DNA of 36,559 nt from Phytohabitans sp036906915 (GTDB lineage: Bacteria; Actinomycetota; Actinomycetes; Mycobacteriales; Micromonosporaceae): contig NZ_JBAKHX010000078.1 of the NCBI RefSeq assembly GCF_036906915.1, positions 1-36,559 on the forward strand, given 5' to 3'. The number at the start of each line of letters is the position of its first letter. Position 1 is the stretch's first letter. The notes below the pieces were generated by a model, which saw nothing but the letters and a program-made list of their open reading frames with translations, was not told where the DNA came from and did not search any database. The position numbers and the translations under genes are program-made. Shown here piece by piece: positions 15,519-23,625 of this stretch.

Positions 15519-16846
15519 GCCACACGCGCCAACGGGTCGTGTGCGGCCGCGACGGCGACGGCCTCCATCTCGCGGGCGCACGCCTCCATGCCGGCCGGCG
15601 ACACGTAGTGGGTGTCGGCGAAGATGGTGATGTCCACCGTGTCCGGCACATCGTTGACGTTGACGAAGAGGCGCTCGCTCGGCTTGTCGGTGGGCTCACC
15701 CCAGCGCAGCGTGCTGCGGCCGAGCGCGGCGCGAATCTCGTCGGGTGTCGGGGGCGGGCCGTCCGGCAGGTCGCGGGTGACCAGCCGCCGGTCGTTGAAG
15801 AAGCACGACAGGTCGACGTGCTCGCCGCGCTCGTCGCAGACCCGCGCGATGGCCTCGTCCAGCGCCGCGGAGTCGTAGTACGCGTGCTTGTATGCGACGA
15901 ACGCGCGGCGTGCGGTGCGGGCCAGCGCCTGCTCGAAGGTGAGCCCGGCGAGGTCGATGACGCACGGGCCGGTCTGGGTGAGAGGGCTGACCGAGTCGGC
16001 GAGCCCGCGGCGAAACCGGTTGCTGGCCACCACGCGGATGACGACCGGGTTGGTGCCGATCACCCGCGCCATCGCCACCGCGAAGATGGTGAGCAGGATC
16101 GGTGAAGCGTCCACAGTGGTGCGTGCGGCGATGGCTCGCACCGCGAGGTGGCTGGCCGGCGAGTCGAGCCCGACCTGCCAATGCCGGGGTGTGCGGCGGT
16201 CGTCGGAGCCGGGAAAGCGTCGTGCCGGCACCGATCGGACCACGTCTTCCCAGTGCCGCAGCACGGTGGCGAGGTGACGGCGTCCAGCGGGGGACTGCTG
16301 CCAGCGCGCCTGCTCCAAGGGCTGGGTCGCGGTCACCGGTGCGGTGTCGCGTGAAGCGAGGTCGCGCAGCATGATGAGGCCGCCGAACCCGTCGGTGACC
16401 AGGTGGCAGAGGACGACGACCTGGTGGGTGAGGGCGCCTCGGTGGCGGATGACGGCCATCCGTACTGGCCATTCGTCGACGAAGTCGTAGTCGGTGTGCC
16501 AGTAGCGCAGCCGGGTCTCTTCGGCGACTTTGGCCGGGTCGTCGTGGTCGTCGGCGTCGATGACCTCCAGGGTCACTTCGCCGGTGGCGTGGACGACTTG
16601 GCGGGTGTGGCCGTCGGGGTCGTGTCGCAGGCGGGTGCGCATGGTCTGGTAGCGGCTCATCCAGTAGCGCAGGCCGTCGATGACGGTGTCGATGGTGGTG
16701 CCGGGCGGCAGCGGCTCGGCGTACCCGATCGGCATGAACGTCTGCTGGCGCTGCATGGCGCGCCACAACTCGGACTGGCCCCAGGCCAGTTCCTCGACGC
16801 CGCTGCCGTCGCCCTCGAAGGGGACGGCGATCTGCTCCGATCTCAT
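15515..16846 (-). CDS. Stand-alone condensation-domain protein 1
   Basis: A 443-residue paralogue of the next gene, likewise consisting only of a condensation domain, with CHLVTDG (His148, Asp152, Gly153) and SNRFRRGLADSVSPLTQTG. The two proteins are recognisably related along their full length but clearly diverged, except for a block (about residues 40-153) encoded by identical DNA. It is the first gene of the minus-strand operon. ATG 16846 has no clear Shine-Dalgarno. Likely role: amide or ester bond formation between carrier-bound acyl groups, by family; the substrates are unknown. Confidence 0.85.
   Translation of the reverse strand: MRSEQIAVPFEGDGSGVEELAWGQSELWRAMQRQQTFMPIGYAEPLPPGTTIDTVIDGLRYWMSRYQTMRTRLRHDPDGHTRQVVHATGEVTLEVIDADDHDDPAKVAEETRLRYWHTDYDFVDEWPVRMAVIRHRGALTHQVVVLCHLVTDGFGGLIMLRDLASRDTAPVTATQPLEQARWQQSPAGRRHLATVLRHWEDVVRSVPARRFPGSDDRRTPRHWQVGLDSPASHLAVRAIAARTTVDASPILLTIFAVAMARVIGTNPVVIRVVASNRFRRGLADSVSPLTQTGPCVIDLAGLTFEQALARTARRAFVAYKHAYYDSAALDEAIARVCDERGEHVDLSCFFNDRRLVTRDLPDGPPPTPDEIRAALGRSTLRWGEPTDKPSERLFVNVNDVPDTVDITIFADTHYVSPAGMEACAREMEAVAVAAAHDPLARVA
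16388..16729. repeat. 342-bp identical block, copy in condensation gene 1
   Basis: Partner of 15069-15410. It lies at the matching place in the paralogous gene, so it preserves the reading frame and the encoded N-terminal subdomain. Recent gene conversion between the paralogues is the simplest biological reading; collapse or copying during assembly is the technical alternative. Confidence 0.95.
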
Positions 16847-16872
16847 CGGCAGGAGTTTATGTCCGCGGTCCT

Positions 16873-16890
16873 CGACTCCCGGTCGAGTCG
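16873..16890. promoter_or_regulatory. Inverted repeat in divergent promoter region
   Basis: CGACTC and GAGTCG flank the six-base centre CCGGTC, between the divergently transcribed condensation operon and the exporter gene. It is close to the minus-strand start and about 35 bases from the next plus-strand -35. It could be an operator for a dimeric regulator, but the binding protein is unknown. Confidence 0.35.
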
Positions 16891-16925
16891 CGTCGGGAAG
16901 GCGGCTCGACGTCCGGTCAAGGCGC

Positions 16926-16955
16926 TTGTTGCGGGTCGTCGCGGCGGCCTAGCCT
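16926..16955 (+). promoter_or_regulatory. Candidate promoter for exporter permease (leaderless)
   Basis: TTGTTG (16926-16931), an 18-base spacer and TAGCCT (16950-16955) form an actinomycete-like promoter. The expected transcription start falls on the GTG at 16962, so the mRNA would be leaderless; this agrees with the lack of a Shine-Dalgarno before that start. Confidence 0.45.
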
Positions 16956-16961
16956 GCTGCC

Positions 16962-17726
16962 GTGAAACTCGCCCGCGACACCTGGTTGGTCTACCAGCAG
17001 CAGATGCGGCTGATGCTGCGCAGCCGCACGTGGCTCCTGTTTGGACTCGCGCAGCCGGTCACCTACCTGCTGCTGTTCGCACCCATGCTCAAGCCTGCGC
17101 TGGCCTCCATGGGTGCGACGAGTTACGCCGACGCGTACCGCATCTACGTGCCCGGCCTGCTGGTCGTGATGGCCCTCTACGGTGGGCTGTTCACCGGCTT
17201 CGGGCTGCTGGCCGAGATCCGGGCCGGCGTCATCGAGCGGGCCCGTGTCACCCCGGTCAGCCGGGCCGCGCTGCTGCTGGGGCGTGCCCTGCGTGACGTG
17301 ACATCCCTGCTGGTGCAGGCCATCATCGTCACGGTGCTCGCGATCCCCTTCGGACTGTCGGTTGGCCCGCTCTACGTGCTGCTCGCCTTCGTGCTGCTGG
17401 CGCTGATCGCGCTGATGACGACGGCGATCTCGTACGACGTGACGTTGCTGGTGCGTGACGAGGCGTCGCTCGGCCCGGTCATCAACACGGTGGCGCAGCC
17501 GGTCGCACTGCTGGCCGGGGTGCTGCTGCCGGTGGCGCTGGCACCGGTGTGGATCCAGCGGATCTCGGACTGGAACCCCTTCTACTGGGCCACGAACGGC
17601 ATGCGCGCGCTGTTCGCCGGTGACGTCGGCGACCCGTCGGTGTGGCGGAGCCTGCTCGTCGTCGCCGCGCTCGCCGCCGCCACCGTGCTGTGGTCGGCCC
17701 GCCTGTTCGCCCGCACCGTCCGCTAG
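16962..17726 (+). CDS. ABC-2 type transporter permease (DrrB-like)
   Basis: The 254-residue membrane protein has about six hydrophobic spans, beginning with WLLFGLAQPVTYLLLFAPML, and the conserved NPFYWATNGMRALFAGD near the C terminus, as in DrrB-type antibiotic exporter permeases. It needs an ATP-binding partner; none is adjacent, but a DrrA-like ATPase is encoded at 29159-30112, about 11 kb away. It probably exports the cluster product or an intermediate and may give self-resistance. The next gene, encoding an AMP ligase, starts 21 bases later and is likely in the same transcript. Confidence 0.88.
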   Translation: MKLARDTWLVYQQQMRLMLRSRTWLLFGLAQPVTYLLLFAPMLKPALASMGATSYADAYRIYVPGLLVVMALYGGLFTGFGLLAEIRAGVIERARVTPVSRAALLLGRALRDVTSLLVQAIIVTVLAIPFGLSVGPLYVLLAFVLLALIALMTTAISYDVTLLVRDEASLGPVINTVAQPVALLAGVLLPVALAPVWIQRISDWNPFYWATNGMRALFAGDVGDPSVWRSLLVVAALAAATVLWSARLFARTVR

Positions 17727-17747
17727 AACCACGACAGGAGTGCAGCC

Positions 17748-19406
17748 GTGACCGCCAAGAACCTTCGTGCCGCGCTGGCCGCCGACTCGGATCTGGGCGC
17801 CGGCAACGTCCTGCTGAAGCTGCGTGAGCACGGTGCGGCACCGGACGGGCCGGGTATCACGTTCGACACCGCCGTCGACGGCCGTCCACCGTGGACGCCG
17901 CTGACATTGGGAGTACTCGACGAGCGTGTCGCGGCCCGCGCGGCTTGGCTGCACGAGCGCGGCGTCCAGCCGCGCGACCCGGTGGCCGTCTACGTCACCT
18001 CGGCGGCCGACTGCTTCCTGAACTTCCTCGCGCTGACGCGGCTCGGCGCGATCCCCGCCCTGATGAACGGCAACATGCCCGGCGAGATCGCGGTGCCGTT
18101 CGTCCGGCGGCTGCGCGCGGTCGGCATCATCACGGACCAGACGCACCGGGCGCTACTTGACAAGGACAACGGCGAGCACGTCCTGGAGCTCGGCGACCTC
18201 GGGCACATCGACGCGGCCGAGACTGGGGGCGGTGACCCGGAGCGGGCCCCGGCGCACTACCGGCACCACGCCGACGACCCGGTCGCCATCACGCACTCGT
18301 CGGGCACCACCCGGATACCGGCTGCCGTCGTGCACTCGCACGCGAGCCTTTTCGCGGCCGTGCGCCGCATCCGGCTGACCGAACCGCGCCCGTCGGGGGT
18401 GGTGCGCGAGCTGTCCGTGCTGCCCGCCGCGCACGCGGCCGGCATCATCACCGTCAACCAGGCGCTGTGCAACCGGTACGAGCTGCTGTACATGTCGGCG
18501 CAGGGCGGCGAGTTCGTCCACAGTGGCGCTATCGTGCTGGACGCGATCGAGCGGTGGCGCCCGACGGGGGTGTTCGGGTTCGCGGTCACGTGGGCGGAGC
18601 TGGCCCGCTACGACCTGACCGAGCGTGACCTCGGTTCGGTGCGGGTGTGGTTCAACACCGGTGACTCCGCGCACGAGGCGCACATCCGGCGGCTGGTCGC
18701 GGCCGGCAGCCACCCGCAGTACACGCCGGACGGTCCGGTGGACGTGCCCGGTTCGCGGTTCATCGACGGCATCGGCTCGACCGAGATGGGGCATTCGGCG
18801 TTCCACATCACCCACCGGCCGGGCAGCGACCGGTACGGGCGGTGCGTGGGCAAGCCGTATCCGTTCGCGGAGGTGGCGCTGCTCGACCTTTCCACAGGCG
18901 AGGAGGTGCCGGTCGGCGCGGTCGGGCACGTCGCGCTGAAGTCGCCAACGCTGGCGCCCGGGTACTGGAACGACTCGGTCACCACGTACCGGACCCGGTT
19001 CCGCGGCTGGTACCTGACCGGCGACCTCATGTACCGGGACGCCGAGGGCTGGTACTACCACGTGGACCGGGCCGTCGACGCGGTCGACCTGGGCGGCGGC
19101 CGGTGGCTGTACACGGCGCTGTCGGAAGAGCGCATCCTGGTCGGCTGCCCGGACGTGCGCGACTGCACGGTCGTGGCCGGCCGCGAGGGTGACAGGGTTG
19201 TGACAGACGTGCTGCTGATGCTGGCCGCCGGCGCCGACCCGGATATCGACCGGGCGCCGGCGGTGCGGGAGGCGTTGGGCGAGGCGGCCGCGGCCACGCT
19301 GCGCCGGGTCGTGGTCGTGCCGGACAGCGAGATCGTGGTGGGGCCGACCGGGAAGGTCCGCAAGTTCCTCATGCGGCAGCGCCACCTGGCCGCCACCGGC
19401 GCGTAG
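17748..19406 (+). CDS. Adenylate-forming ligase 1 (acyl/aryl-AMP ligase family)
   Basis: The 552-residue protein of the ANL superfamily should activate a carboxylic acid with ATP and pass it to CoA or a carrier protein. GIGSTEMGHS (A5), WYLTGDLMYRD (A7) and GPTGKVRKFLMR with the catalytic C-terminal Lys (A10) are all present. The phosphate loop at residues 184-193 reads SSGTTRIPAA, where most relatives have Gly and Lys at the positions of Arg189 and Ala192; this is unusual. GTG 17748 follows GACAGGAGTG. No carrier domain is fused. Substrate cannot be deduced. Confidence 0.85.
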   Translation: MTAKNLRAALAADSDLGAGNVLLKLREHGAAPDGPGITFDTAVDGRPPWTPLTLGVLDERVAARAAWLHERGVQPRDPVAVYVTSAADCFLNFLALTRLGAIPALMNGNMPGEIAVPFVRRLRAVGIITDQTHRALLDKDNGEHVLELGDLGHIDAAETGGGDPERAPAHYRHHADDPVAITHSSGTTRIPAAVVHSHASLFAAVRRIRLTEPRPSGVVRELSVLPAAHAAGIITVNQALCNRYELLYMSAQGGEFVHSGAIVLDAIERWRPTGVFGFAVTWAELARYDLTERDLGSVRVWFNTGDSAHEAHIRRLVAAGSHPQYTPDGPVDVPGSRFIDGIGSTEMGHSAFHITHRPGSDRYGRCVGKPYPFAEVALLDLSTGEEVPVGAVGHVALKSPTLAPGYWNDSVTTYRTRFRGWYLTGDLMYRDAEGWYYHVDRAVDAVDLGGGRWLYTALSEERILVGCPDVRDCTVVAGREGDRVVTDVLLMLAAGADPDIDRAPAVREALGEAAAATLRRVVVVPDSEIVVGPTGKVRKFLMRQRHLAATGA

Positions 19407-19636
19407 CGGCGCCTGTCCTAAATCCCGACAGAGTCGGAAGACCTCCCTTATTCAAGGATGCGCCGGGTAAAGCACTACTTCCCCGATCAGCCAAAGAAGA
19501 TCGCCCATCTGTCGAGATGAATGAGTCGCTTCTCTGGCAGAAACCTGCCTCCTTTCCGGTAGATTCTTGATCGTTGACCGTGTAATCCACGGCGCGCCCC
19601 CAAGTGAACGCACCGGTTTCACGGAGGTCCCCGTCA
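19407..19636 (+). promoter_or_regulatory. Leader region of the SARP gene
   Basis: This 230-base gap is less GC-rich than its surroundings. A small hairpin, CCGAC-AGA-GTCGG (19425-19437), lies just after the ligase stop, and another, GGCAG-AAAC-CTGCC (19536-19549), is further on. Neither is followed by a T run, so termination is doubtful. A promoter for the regulator gene is expected here, but I could not place a convincing -35/-10 pair. GGAGG at 19623-19627 is the ribosome-binding site of the regulator gene. Confidence 0.35.
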
Positions 19637-20488
19637 ATGTCTAATACTTCGGGCGAAGGCCTGGAAATTCGGATTCTCGGGCCATTGACCCTGATGTGTG
19701 GCGATGCCTCGGCGACGCCCACCGCCCCCAAGCCCCGTTCCGTACTCGCCCTCCTGCTCCTGCAGGCCAACCAGACGGTGCCGGTCACGGCGCTCATCCA
19801 GGAACTGTGGGGTCACGAGCCGCCCGCCAGCGCGCTCACCACCCTTCAGACGTACGTGCTGCACCTGCGCAAGCTGTTCGGCTCCGCGCTCTCCGTCCCC
19901 ACCTCGGTGGTCGCCAAAAGCGTCCTGGTCACCGTGCCCGGCGGCTACGCGTTTCTCGGCGCCACCGACGACTTCGACCTGCACCGCTACCAGCAGCTGG
20001 CGGCCGAGGGCCGGCAGGCCCTCGCCGGCGGCCAGAACGCGACCGCCGCTGAGCTGCTGCTGCGGGCCCAGTATCTGTGGCGCGGGCCGGCGCTCAGCGA
20101 CGTGCGCGCCGGGCCGTTACTCCAGCCGCAGATCAAGCGGCTGGAAGAGTCCCGGCTCACCACGATCGAGCAGGGAATCGAGGCGCAATTGCGGCTCGGC
20201 CGGCACCAGGAGGTGCTCTCCGACCTGGCCGGCATGATGGCCGAGCACCGCCTGCACGAAAATCTGCACGCGCAGTTCATGGTGGCGCTGCACCGCAGTG
20301 GCCGGCGGCAGGAGGCGCTGCGGGTATTCCAGCAACTGCGTCACACGATGACCGAGGAGCTCGGTCTCGAACCGTCCAAGCGGCTGCACCTGCTGCAGCA
20401 GGCGATCCTCGCCGACGATCCGGTGCTGGAGGTCGCGCCGCGCACCGACGGCCTGGTGCAACTGCTCGATCAGCTTGGCGTCCGCTAG
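19637..20488 (+). CDS. SARP-family transcriptional activator
   Basis: The 283-residue regulator has an OmpR-like winged-helix DNA-binding domain (about residues 9-100; EIRILGPLTL, KPRSVLALLLLQANQTVPV, LQTYVLHLRKLFG) and a bacterial transcriptional activation domain (about 107-255; DFDLHRYQQLAAEGRQAL, LHENLHAQFMVALHRSGRRQEALRVF). This two-domain size is that of small SARPs, which typically switch on antibiotic clusters by binding direct heptamer repeats near -35. ATG 19637 has GGAGG nine bases upstream. It lies mid-cluster and probably activates the surrounding operons. I did not find clear heptamer repeats by eye. Confidence 0.93.
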   Translation: MSNTSGEGLEIRILGPLTLMCGDASATPTAPKPRSVLALLLLQANQTVPVTALIQELWGHEPPASALTTLQTYVLHLRKLFGSALSVPTSVVAKSVLVTVPGGYAFLGATDDFDLHRYQQLAAEGRQALAGGQNATAAELLLRAQYLWRGPALSDVRAGPLLQPQIKRLEESRLTTIEQGIEAQLRLGRHQEVLSDLAGMMAEHRLHENLHAQFMVALHRSGRRQEALRVFQQLRHTMTEELGLEPSKRLHLLQQAILADDPVLEVAPRTDGLVQLLDQLGVR

Positions 20489-20527
20489 AAATGGAGTTGA
20501 TCTGTCCTAGTAATTGATTAACGAACG

Positions 20528-20620
20528 CCTCGTGAATGGTTGGCCGGCCATTGCTAGCGAGGAAATGCGCTGTTAGCGTTCCACCCAGTCGCCGTATTAC
20601 CACGACAATTTCTGGGTGGA
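20528..20620 (+). promoter_or_regulatory. Promoter with two inverted repeats before ligase 2
   Basis: TTGCTA (20551-20556), a 17-base spacer and TAGCGT (20574-20579) form a candidate promoter. An inverted repeat, CCTCG..AATGG (20528-20539) with CCATT..CGAGG (20548-20562), overlaps its -35. A second, perfect nine-base inverted repeat, TCCACCCAG (20580-20588) with CTGGGTGGA (20612-20620), ends three bases before the GTG start at 20624 and includes the only purine-rich stretch that could bind the ribosome. Operator function or start-site occlusion are both possible. Confidence 0.4.
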
Positions 20621-20623
20621 CCC

Positions 20624-22009
20624 GTGCGCATTGGCAAGCCGTCTGAGATTAGCGTCGACCCGTTTGACGGGGATTGGGTCGACGATTACCTGCTCGCCGG
20701 CCGGGACGGCGACGTGTGGTTGCGTCGCGGCGAGCCCGTGACGGTCGGCGCGCTGCGCGCCATGGTCGCCGAGCGCGCCGGCGAGCTGCGTGAGGTTGGC
20801 CTGCGCCCGGGCGGCGCAGTCGGCCTGCGGATGCCACCTGGTCTGGAGTACGTAGTCAACCTGCTCGCCGCCTGGCGGGTCGGCGCCCAGGTGTCGCTGC
20901 TGGACCACCGGCTCACCCCGCACGAGGTGAGCCAGGCGCTGGCCCGGATCGCGCCGCAGTTCATCGTCGGCGACGGCGCGAGCATCGCGGCCTACCCGGG
21001 CGAGCCGGCGCGCACCGACCACGCCCTGCTGCAGCTCAGCTCCGGCTCGACCGGACCGTCCAAGGTGGTCGGCCGCACGGCCACCGCCCTGGTGACCGAG
21101 GTCGAGACCTACCGGCTGATCGACGGCACGCCGCAACCGGGCGAGCGGATCGTGCTGCTCGCGTCGATGGTGCACGTGCTCGGCCTGGTCGGCGGCCTGC
21201 TGTACGGGTTGCGCACCGGCGTGCAACTCGTGCTGCCGGGCGCCCTCACCACCGACGCGATCCTGGGCGCGGTGGCGGGCGGGCCAGAGCCCGCCACCGT
21301 GCTCGGCGTGCCCACCCACCTGCCGTTCCTGACCGCCGGCTCAGCCCGCCGGCTGCCGCAGCTGGCGCGCATGACGGTCGGCGGCGAGCTGGTCCGGCCG
21401 GCGGCGCGGCAGGCGTTCACCGACCGGTACGGGGTGCCGCTGGGCAACATGTACGGGATGACCGAGGTCGGGGTCATCGCCACCGACCTGTTCGGCGAGC
21501 ACCGCCCGGCGCTGCGGCCGATCCCCGGCATGGCTGTCCGCGAGGAGGCCGGACAGCTTCTGGTCGGCACCGCCGCGAGCCCGTACGTCGGGCTCACCGA
21601 CCCGGGCCGTTGGGTGGACGGCTGGCTCTACACGAAGGACGCCGGCGCGGTCGACGCGACCGGGCTGGTGACGGTGCACGGGCGGCTGGACTCGCAGGTG
21701 TCGGTCGGCGGGCTCAAGGTCGACCTGACCGAGGTGGAGCAGGCGCTGACCGGGCTGCCCGGCGTCGTCGAGGCCGTGGTGGCCTGGGACGGCGCGATCG
21801 AGGCGTTCGTCGTGCTCGAAGACCCCGCTGGCGTGCCGGCGCTGAAGGACGCGCTGGCCGGCAGGCTCGCCGCTTACAAGCGGCCCCGCCGGCTGACCGT
21901 CGTGACCCGGCTGCCGCGCACGTCGAGCGGGAAGCTCATCCGCGCCGTCCCGGTCCTGCGCGCGACGCCCAGGGCACCGCGTCCGGCAACTCCTGTCAGC
22001 ACCACCTAA
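20624..22009 (+). CDS. Adenylate-forming ligase 2 (acyl/aryl-AMP ligase family)
   Basis: A compact 461-residue ANL enzyme. The phosphate loop LSSGSTGPSK (residues 138-147), NMYGMTEVGV (A5), GWLYTKDAG (A7), GRLDSQVSVGGLKVDLTEVE (A8 hinge) and RTSSGKLIRA with the catalytic Lys (A10) are all intact, so it is expected to be active. The short length and lack of a fused domain resemble discrete ligases that load carrier proteins. It leads an operon whose next gene is a carrier protein, the obvious acceptor. The acid it activates is not evident; an aryl acid or Hpg-type amino acid is possible. Confidence 0.87.
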   Translation: MRIGKPSEISVDPFDGDWVDDYLLAGRDGDVWLRRGEPVTVGALRAMVAERAGELREVGLRPGGAVGLRMPPGLEYVVNLLAAWRVGAQVSLLDHRLTPHEVSQALARIAPQFIVGDGASIAAYPGEPARTDHALLQLSSGSTGPSKVVGRTATALVTEVETYRLIDGTPQPGERIVLLASMVHVLGLVGGLLYGLRTGVQLVLPGALTTDAILGAVAGGPEPATVLGVPTHLPFLTAGSARRLPQLARMTVGGELVRPAARQAFTDRYGVPLGNMYGMTEVGVIATDLFGEHRPALRPIPGMAVREEAGQLLVGTAASPYVGLTDPGRWVDGWLYTKDAGAVDATGLVTVHGRLDSQVSVGGLKVDLTEVEQALTGLPGVVEAVVAWDGAIEAFVVLEDPAGVPALKDALAGRLAAYKRPRRLTVVTRLPRTSSGKLIRAVPVLRATPRAPRPATPVSTT

Positions 22010-22016
22010 CGAGACT

Positions 22017-22091
22017 CCGTCCGAAGGACCGACCCAGGTGAGATCCGTCCGAAGGACCGACCCAGGTGAGATCCGTCCGAAGGACCGACCA
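22017..22091 (+). repeat. 28-bp leader repeat, 2.7 copies
   Basis: A 28-base unit starts CCGTCCGAAGGACCGACCCA and is repeated at 22017-22044 and 22045-22072, with a partial third copy at 22073-22091. Each unit contains the small palindrome GTCC-GAA-GGAC. The array fills the gap between ligase 2 and the strong AAAGGAGG ribosome-binding site of carrier protein 2. It is too short and too uniform to be a CRISPR array. Confidence 0.85.
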
Positions 22092-22111
22092 GATGAAAGG
22101 AGGCGCCGCCG

Positions 22112-22375
22112 ATGTCCGATGTGGTGGCTTTCACCATCGAGGCGCTGCGCCAGATGAACTTCGACGTGGACGACGCCGACTCCGGCACCGTCTTCGGGCC
22201 CGCCGGCGTCGACCTGGACTCGCTCGCGGTCGCCGAGCTGGCGCTGCGGGTCGAAGACGCGTACGGCGTCAAGTTCGGCGAGGAGGACATGGAGCGCCTC
22301 ACCGTCATGACGCTCGGCGAGTTCGCCACCGAGGTCGAGTCGCGGCTGCGGCTCGTGGACGGCGCGCCGGCGTGA
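22112..22375 (+). CDS. Acyl/peptidyl carrier protein 2
   Basis: A free-standing carrier protein of 87 residues. GVDLDSLAVAELALRVEDAYGVKF is the classic carrier motif with phosphopantetheine attachment at Ser37, followed by an acidic helix and TVMTLGEFATEVE. The strong AAAGGAGG before ATG 22112 suggests high expression. The stop overlaps the GTG of the KAS II gene, a pairing usual for a ketosynthase and its carrier. Confidence 0.93.
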   Translation: MSDVVAFTIEALRQMNFDVDDADSGTVFGPAGVDLDSLAVAELALRVEDAYGVKFGEEDMERLTVMTLGEFATEVESRLRLVDGAPA

Positions 22376-23625
22376 AGCGTACGGCCCGCGACGGCGCCAG
22401 CGTCACCGGCATCGGCCTGGTGACGCCGCTCGGCGATGCCACGGGCTTCTTCACCGCCGCATGGGAGGGCCGGTCAGGGGTACGCCGTCCGCCGGACGGG
22501 CATCCGGTGGCGGGCCTGCTCGACGCGGCGGGCATCGCGCCGGACATCGATCCGTCCACTGTGCTGCCGCCGACCGAGGCGCGCCGGGTCGACCGGTTCG
22601 TGGTGCTGGCCATGGCCGCCGCCGATGCCGCGCTGGACGACGCCGGGATCGCCATCGGGCGGGACGCCGACCCGGCCCGGACCGCCGTCGTGCTGGCCAA
22701 CAGCTTCGGCGGGCTGACCATGTTCGAGGGTGAGGCGGTCGCCCGGCACCGGCAGGGCCGCACCGCGGTCACGCCGTACCTGCTGGCCGGCATGCTGCCC
22801 AACATGGCGACCGCCCGGATCGCCATCCGGCACGGCGTGCGCGGGTTCACCTCCACCATCTCCACGGCGTGCGCGTCCGGCGGGTATGCGGTCGCGGAGG
22901 CGCTGCGGCTGGTCCGCGAGGGCGTGGCCGACGTGGTGGTGTGCGGCGGTGCGGACGCGCCGCTGCTGCCGACGATCGCGACCACGTTCACCAACGCGCG
23001 GGCGCTGGCGTCCGGCTGGGCCGACCCGGTCGAGGCGAGCCGCCCCTTCGACCGGCGGCGTAACGGGTTCGTGCTCGGCGAGGGCGCCGGGGTGCTCGTG
23101 GTGGAGCGCCGGGCGCACGCCGCCGCGCGCGGGCGGCCCGGGTACGCCGACGTCATCGGGTGGGGGGTCGCGACCGACGCGTACCACCCGACGGCGCCGT
23201 TGCCGGACGGCGCCGGTGCCGCCGAGTCGATGCGGCGGGCGCTGGCCGACGCTGGCGTGGCGCCGGCCGACGTGGACTACGTCAACGCGCACGCCACCGG
23301 CACCAAGCTCGGCGACGCCGCCGAGGCGCGGGCTCTGCGAGCGGTGTTCGGCGGCCATACGCCCGCGGTCAGCTCGATCAAGGGCGCCACCGGCCACCTG
23401 CTCGCCGCTGCCGGTGCGGTGGAGGCGGCGGCGACCGCGCTGGCGCTGCGGCACGGGCTGCTCCCGCCGACGCACAACCTCGACGACCCCGACCCCGAGT
23501 GCGACCTGGACCACGTGCGCAAGGCGGCGCGGCCGTTGGCCGCCCGCACGGCGCTGTCCACCTCGTTCGCGTTCGGCGGGCACAACGCAAGCCTCGTACT
23601 CGCGACCCACCCCGGAGGTCCATGA
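22372..23625 (+). CDS. Beta-ketoacyl-ACP synthase II family enzyme
   Basis: The 417-residue KAS II/FabF-like enzyme condenses an acyl chain with malonyl-ACP. It has the full Cys-His-His triad: Cys167 in STACASGG, His306 in NAHATGT and His341 in KGATGHLLAAAG. The C terminus ends with the usual SFAFGGHNASLV. GTG 22372 overlaps the carrier stop. No ketoreductase, dehydratase or malonyl transferase is encoded in the window, so any beta-keto product would stay unreduced or use host fatty-acid enzymes. Confidence 0.93.
   Translation: MKRTARDGASVTGIGLVTPLGDATGFFTAAWEGRSGVRRPPDGHPVAGLLDAAGIAPDIDPSTVLPPTEARRVDRFVVLAMAAADAALDDAGIAIGRDADPARTAVVLANSFGGLTMFEGEAVARHRQGRTAVTPYLLAGMLPNMATARIAIRHGVRGFTSTISTACASGGYAVAEALRLVREGVADVVVCGGADAPLLPTIATTFTNARALASGWADPVEASRPFDRRRNGFVLGEGAGVLVVERRAHAAARGRPGYADVIGWGVATDAYHPTAPLPDGAGAAESMRRALADAGVAPADVDYVNAHATGTKLGDAAEARALRAVFGGHTPAVSSIKGATGHLLAAAGAVEAAATALALRHGLLPPTHNLDDPDPECDLDHVRKAARPLAARTALSTSFAFGGHNASLVLATHPGGP

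Noticed and set aside
14188..16766. Long minus-strand frames (503 and 356 codons) in the condensation genes
   Set aside because: They are shifted-frame readings of the two condensation genes; only the chosen frames contain CHLVTDG and the ATGA overlaps.
22017..22091. CRISPR array
   Set aside because: Repeats of 28 bases are directly adjacent with no spacers and only 2.7 copies; no cas genes are present.
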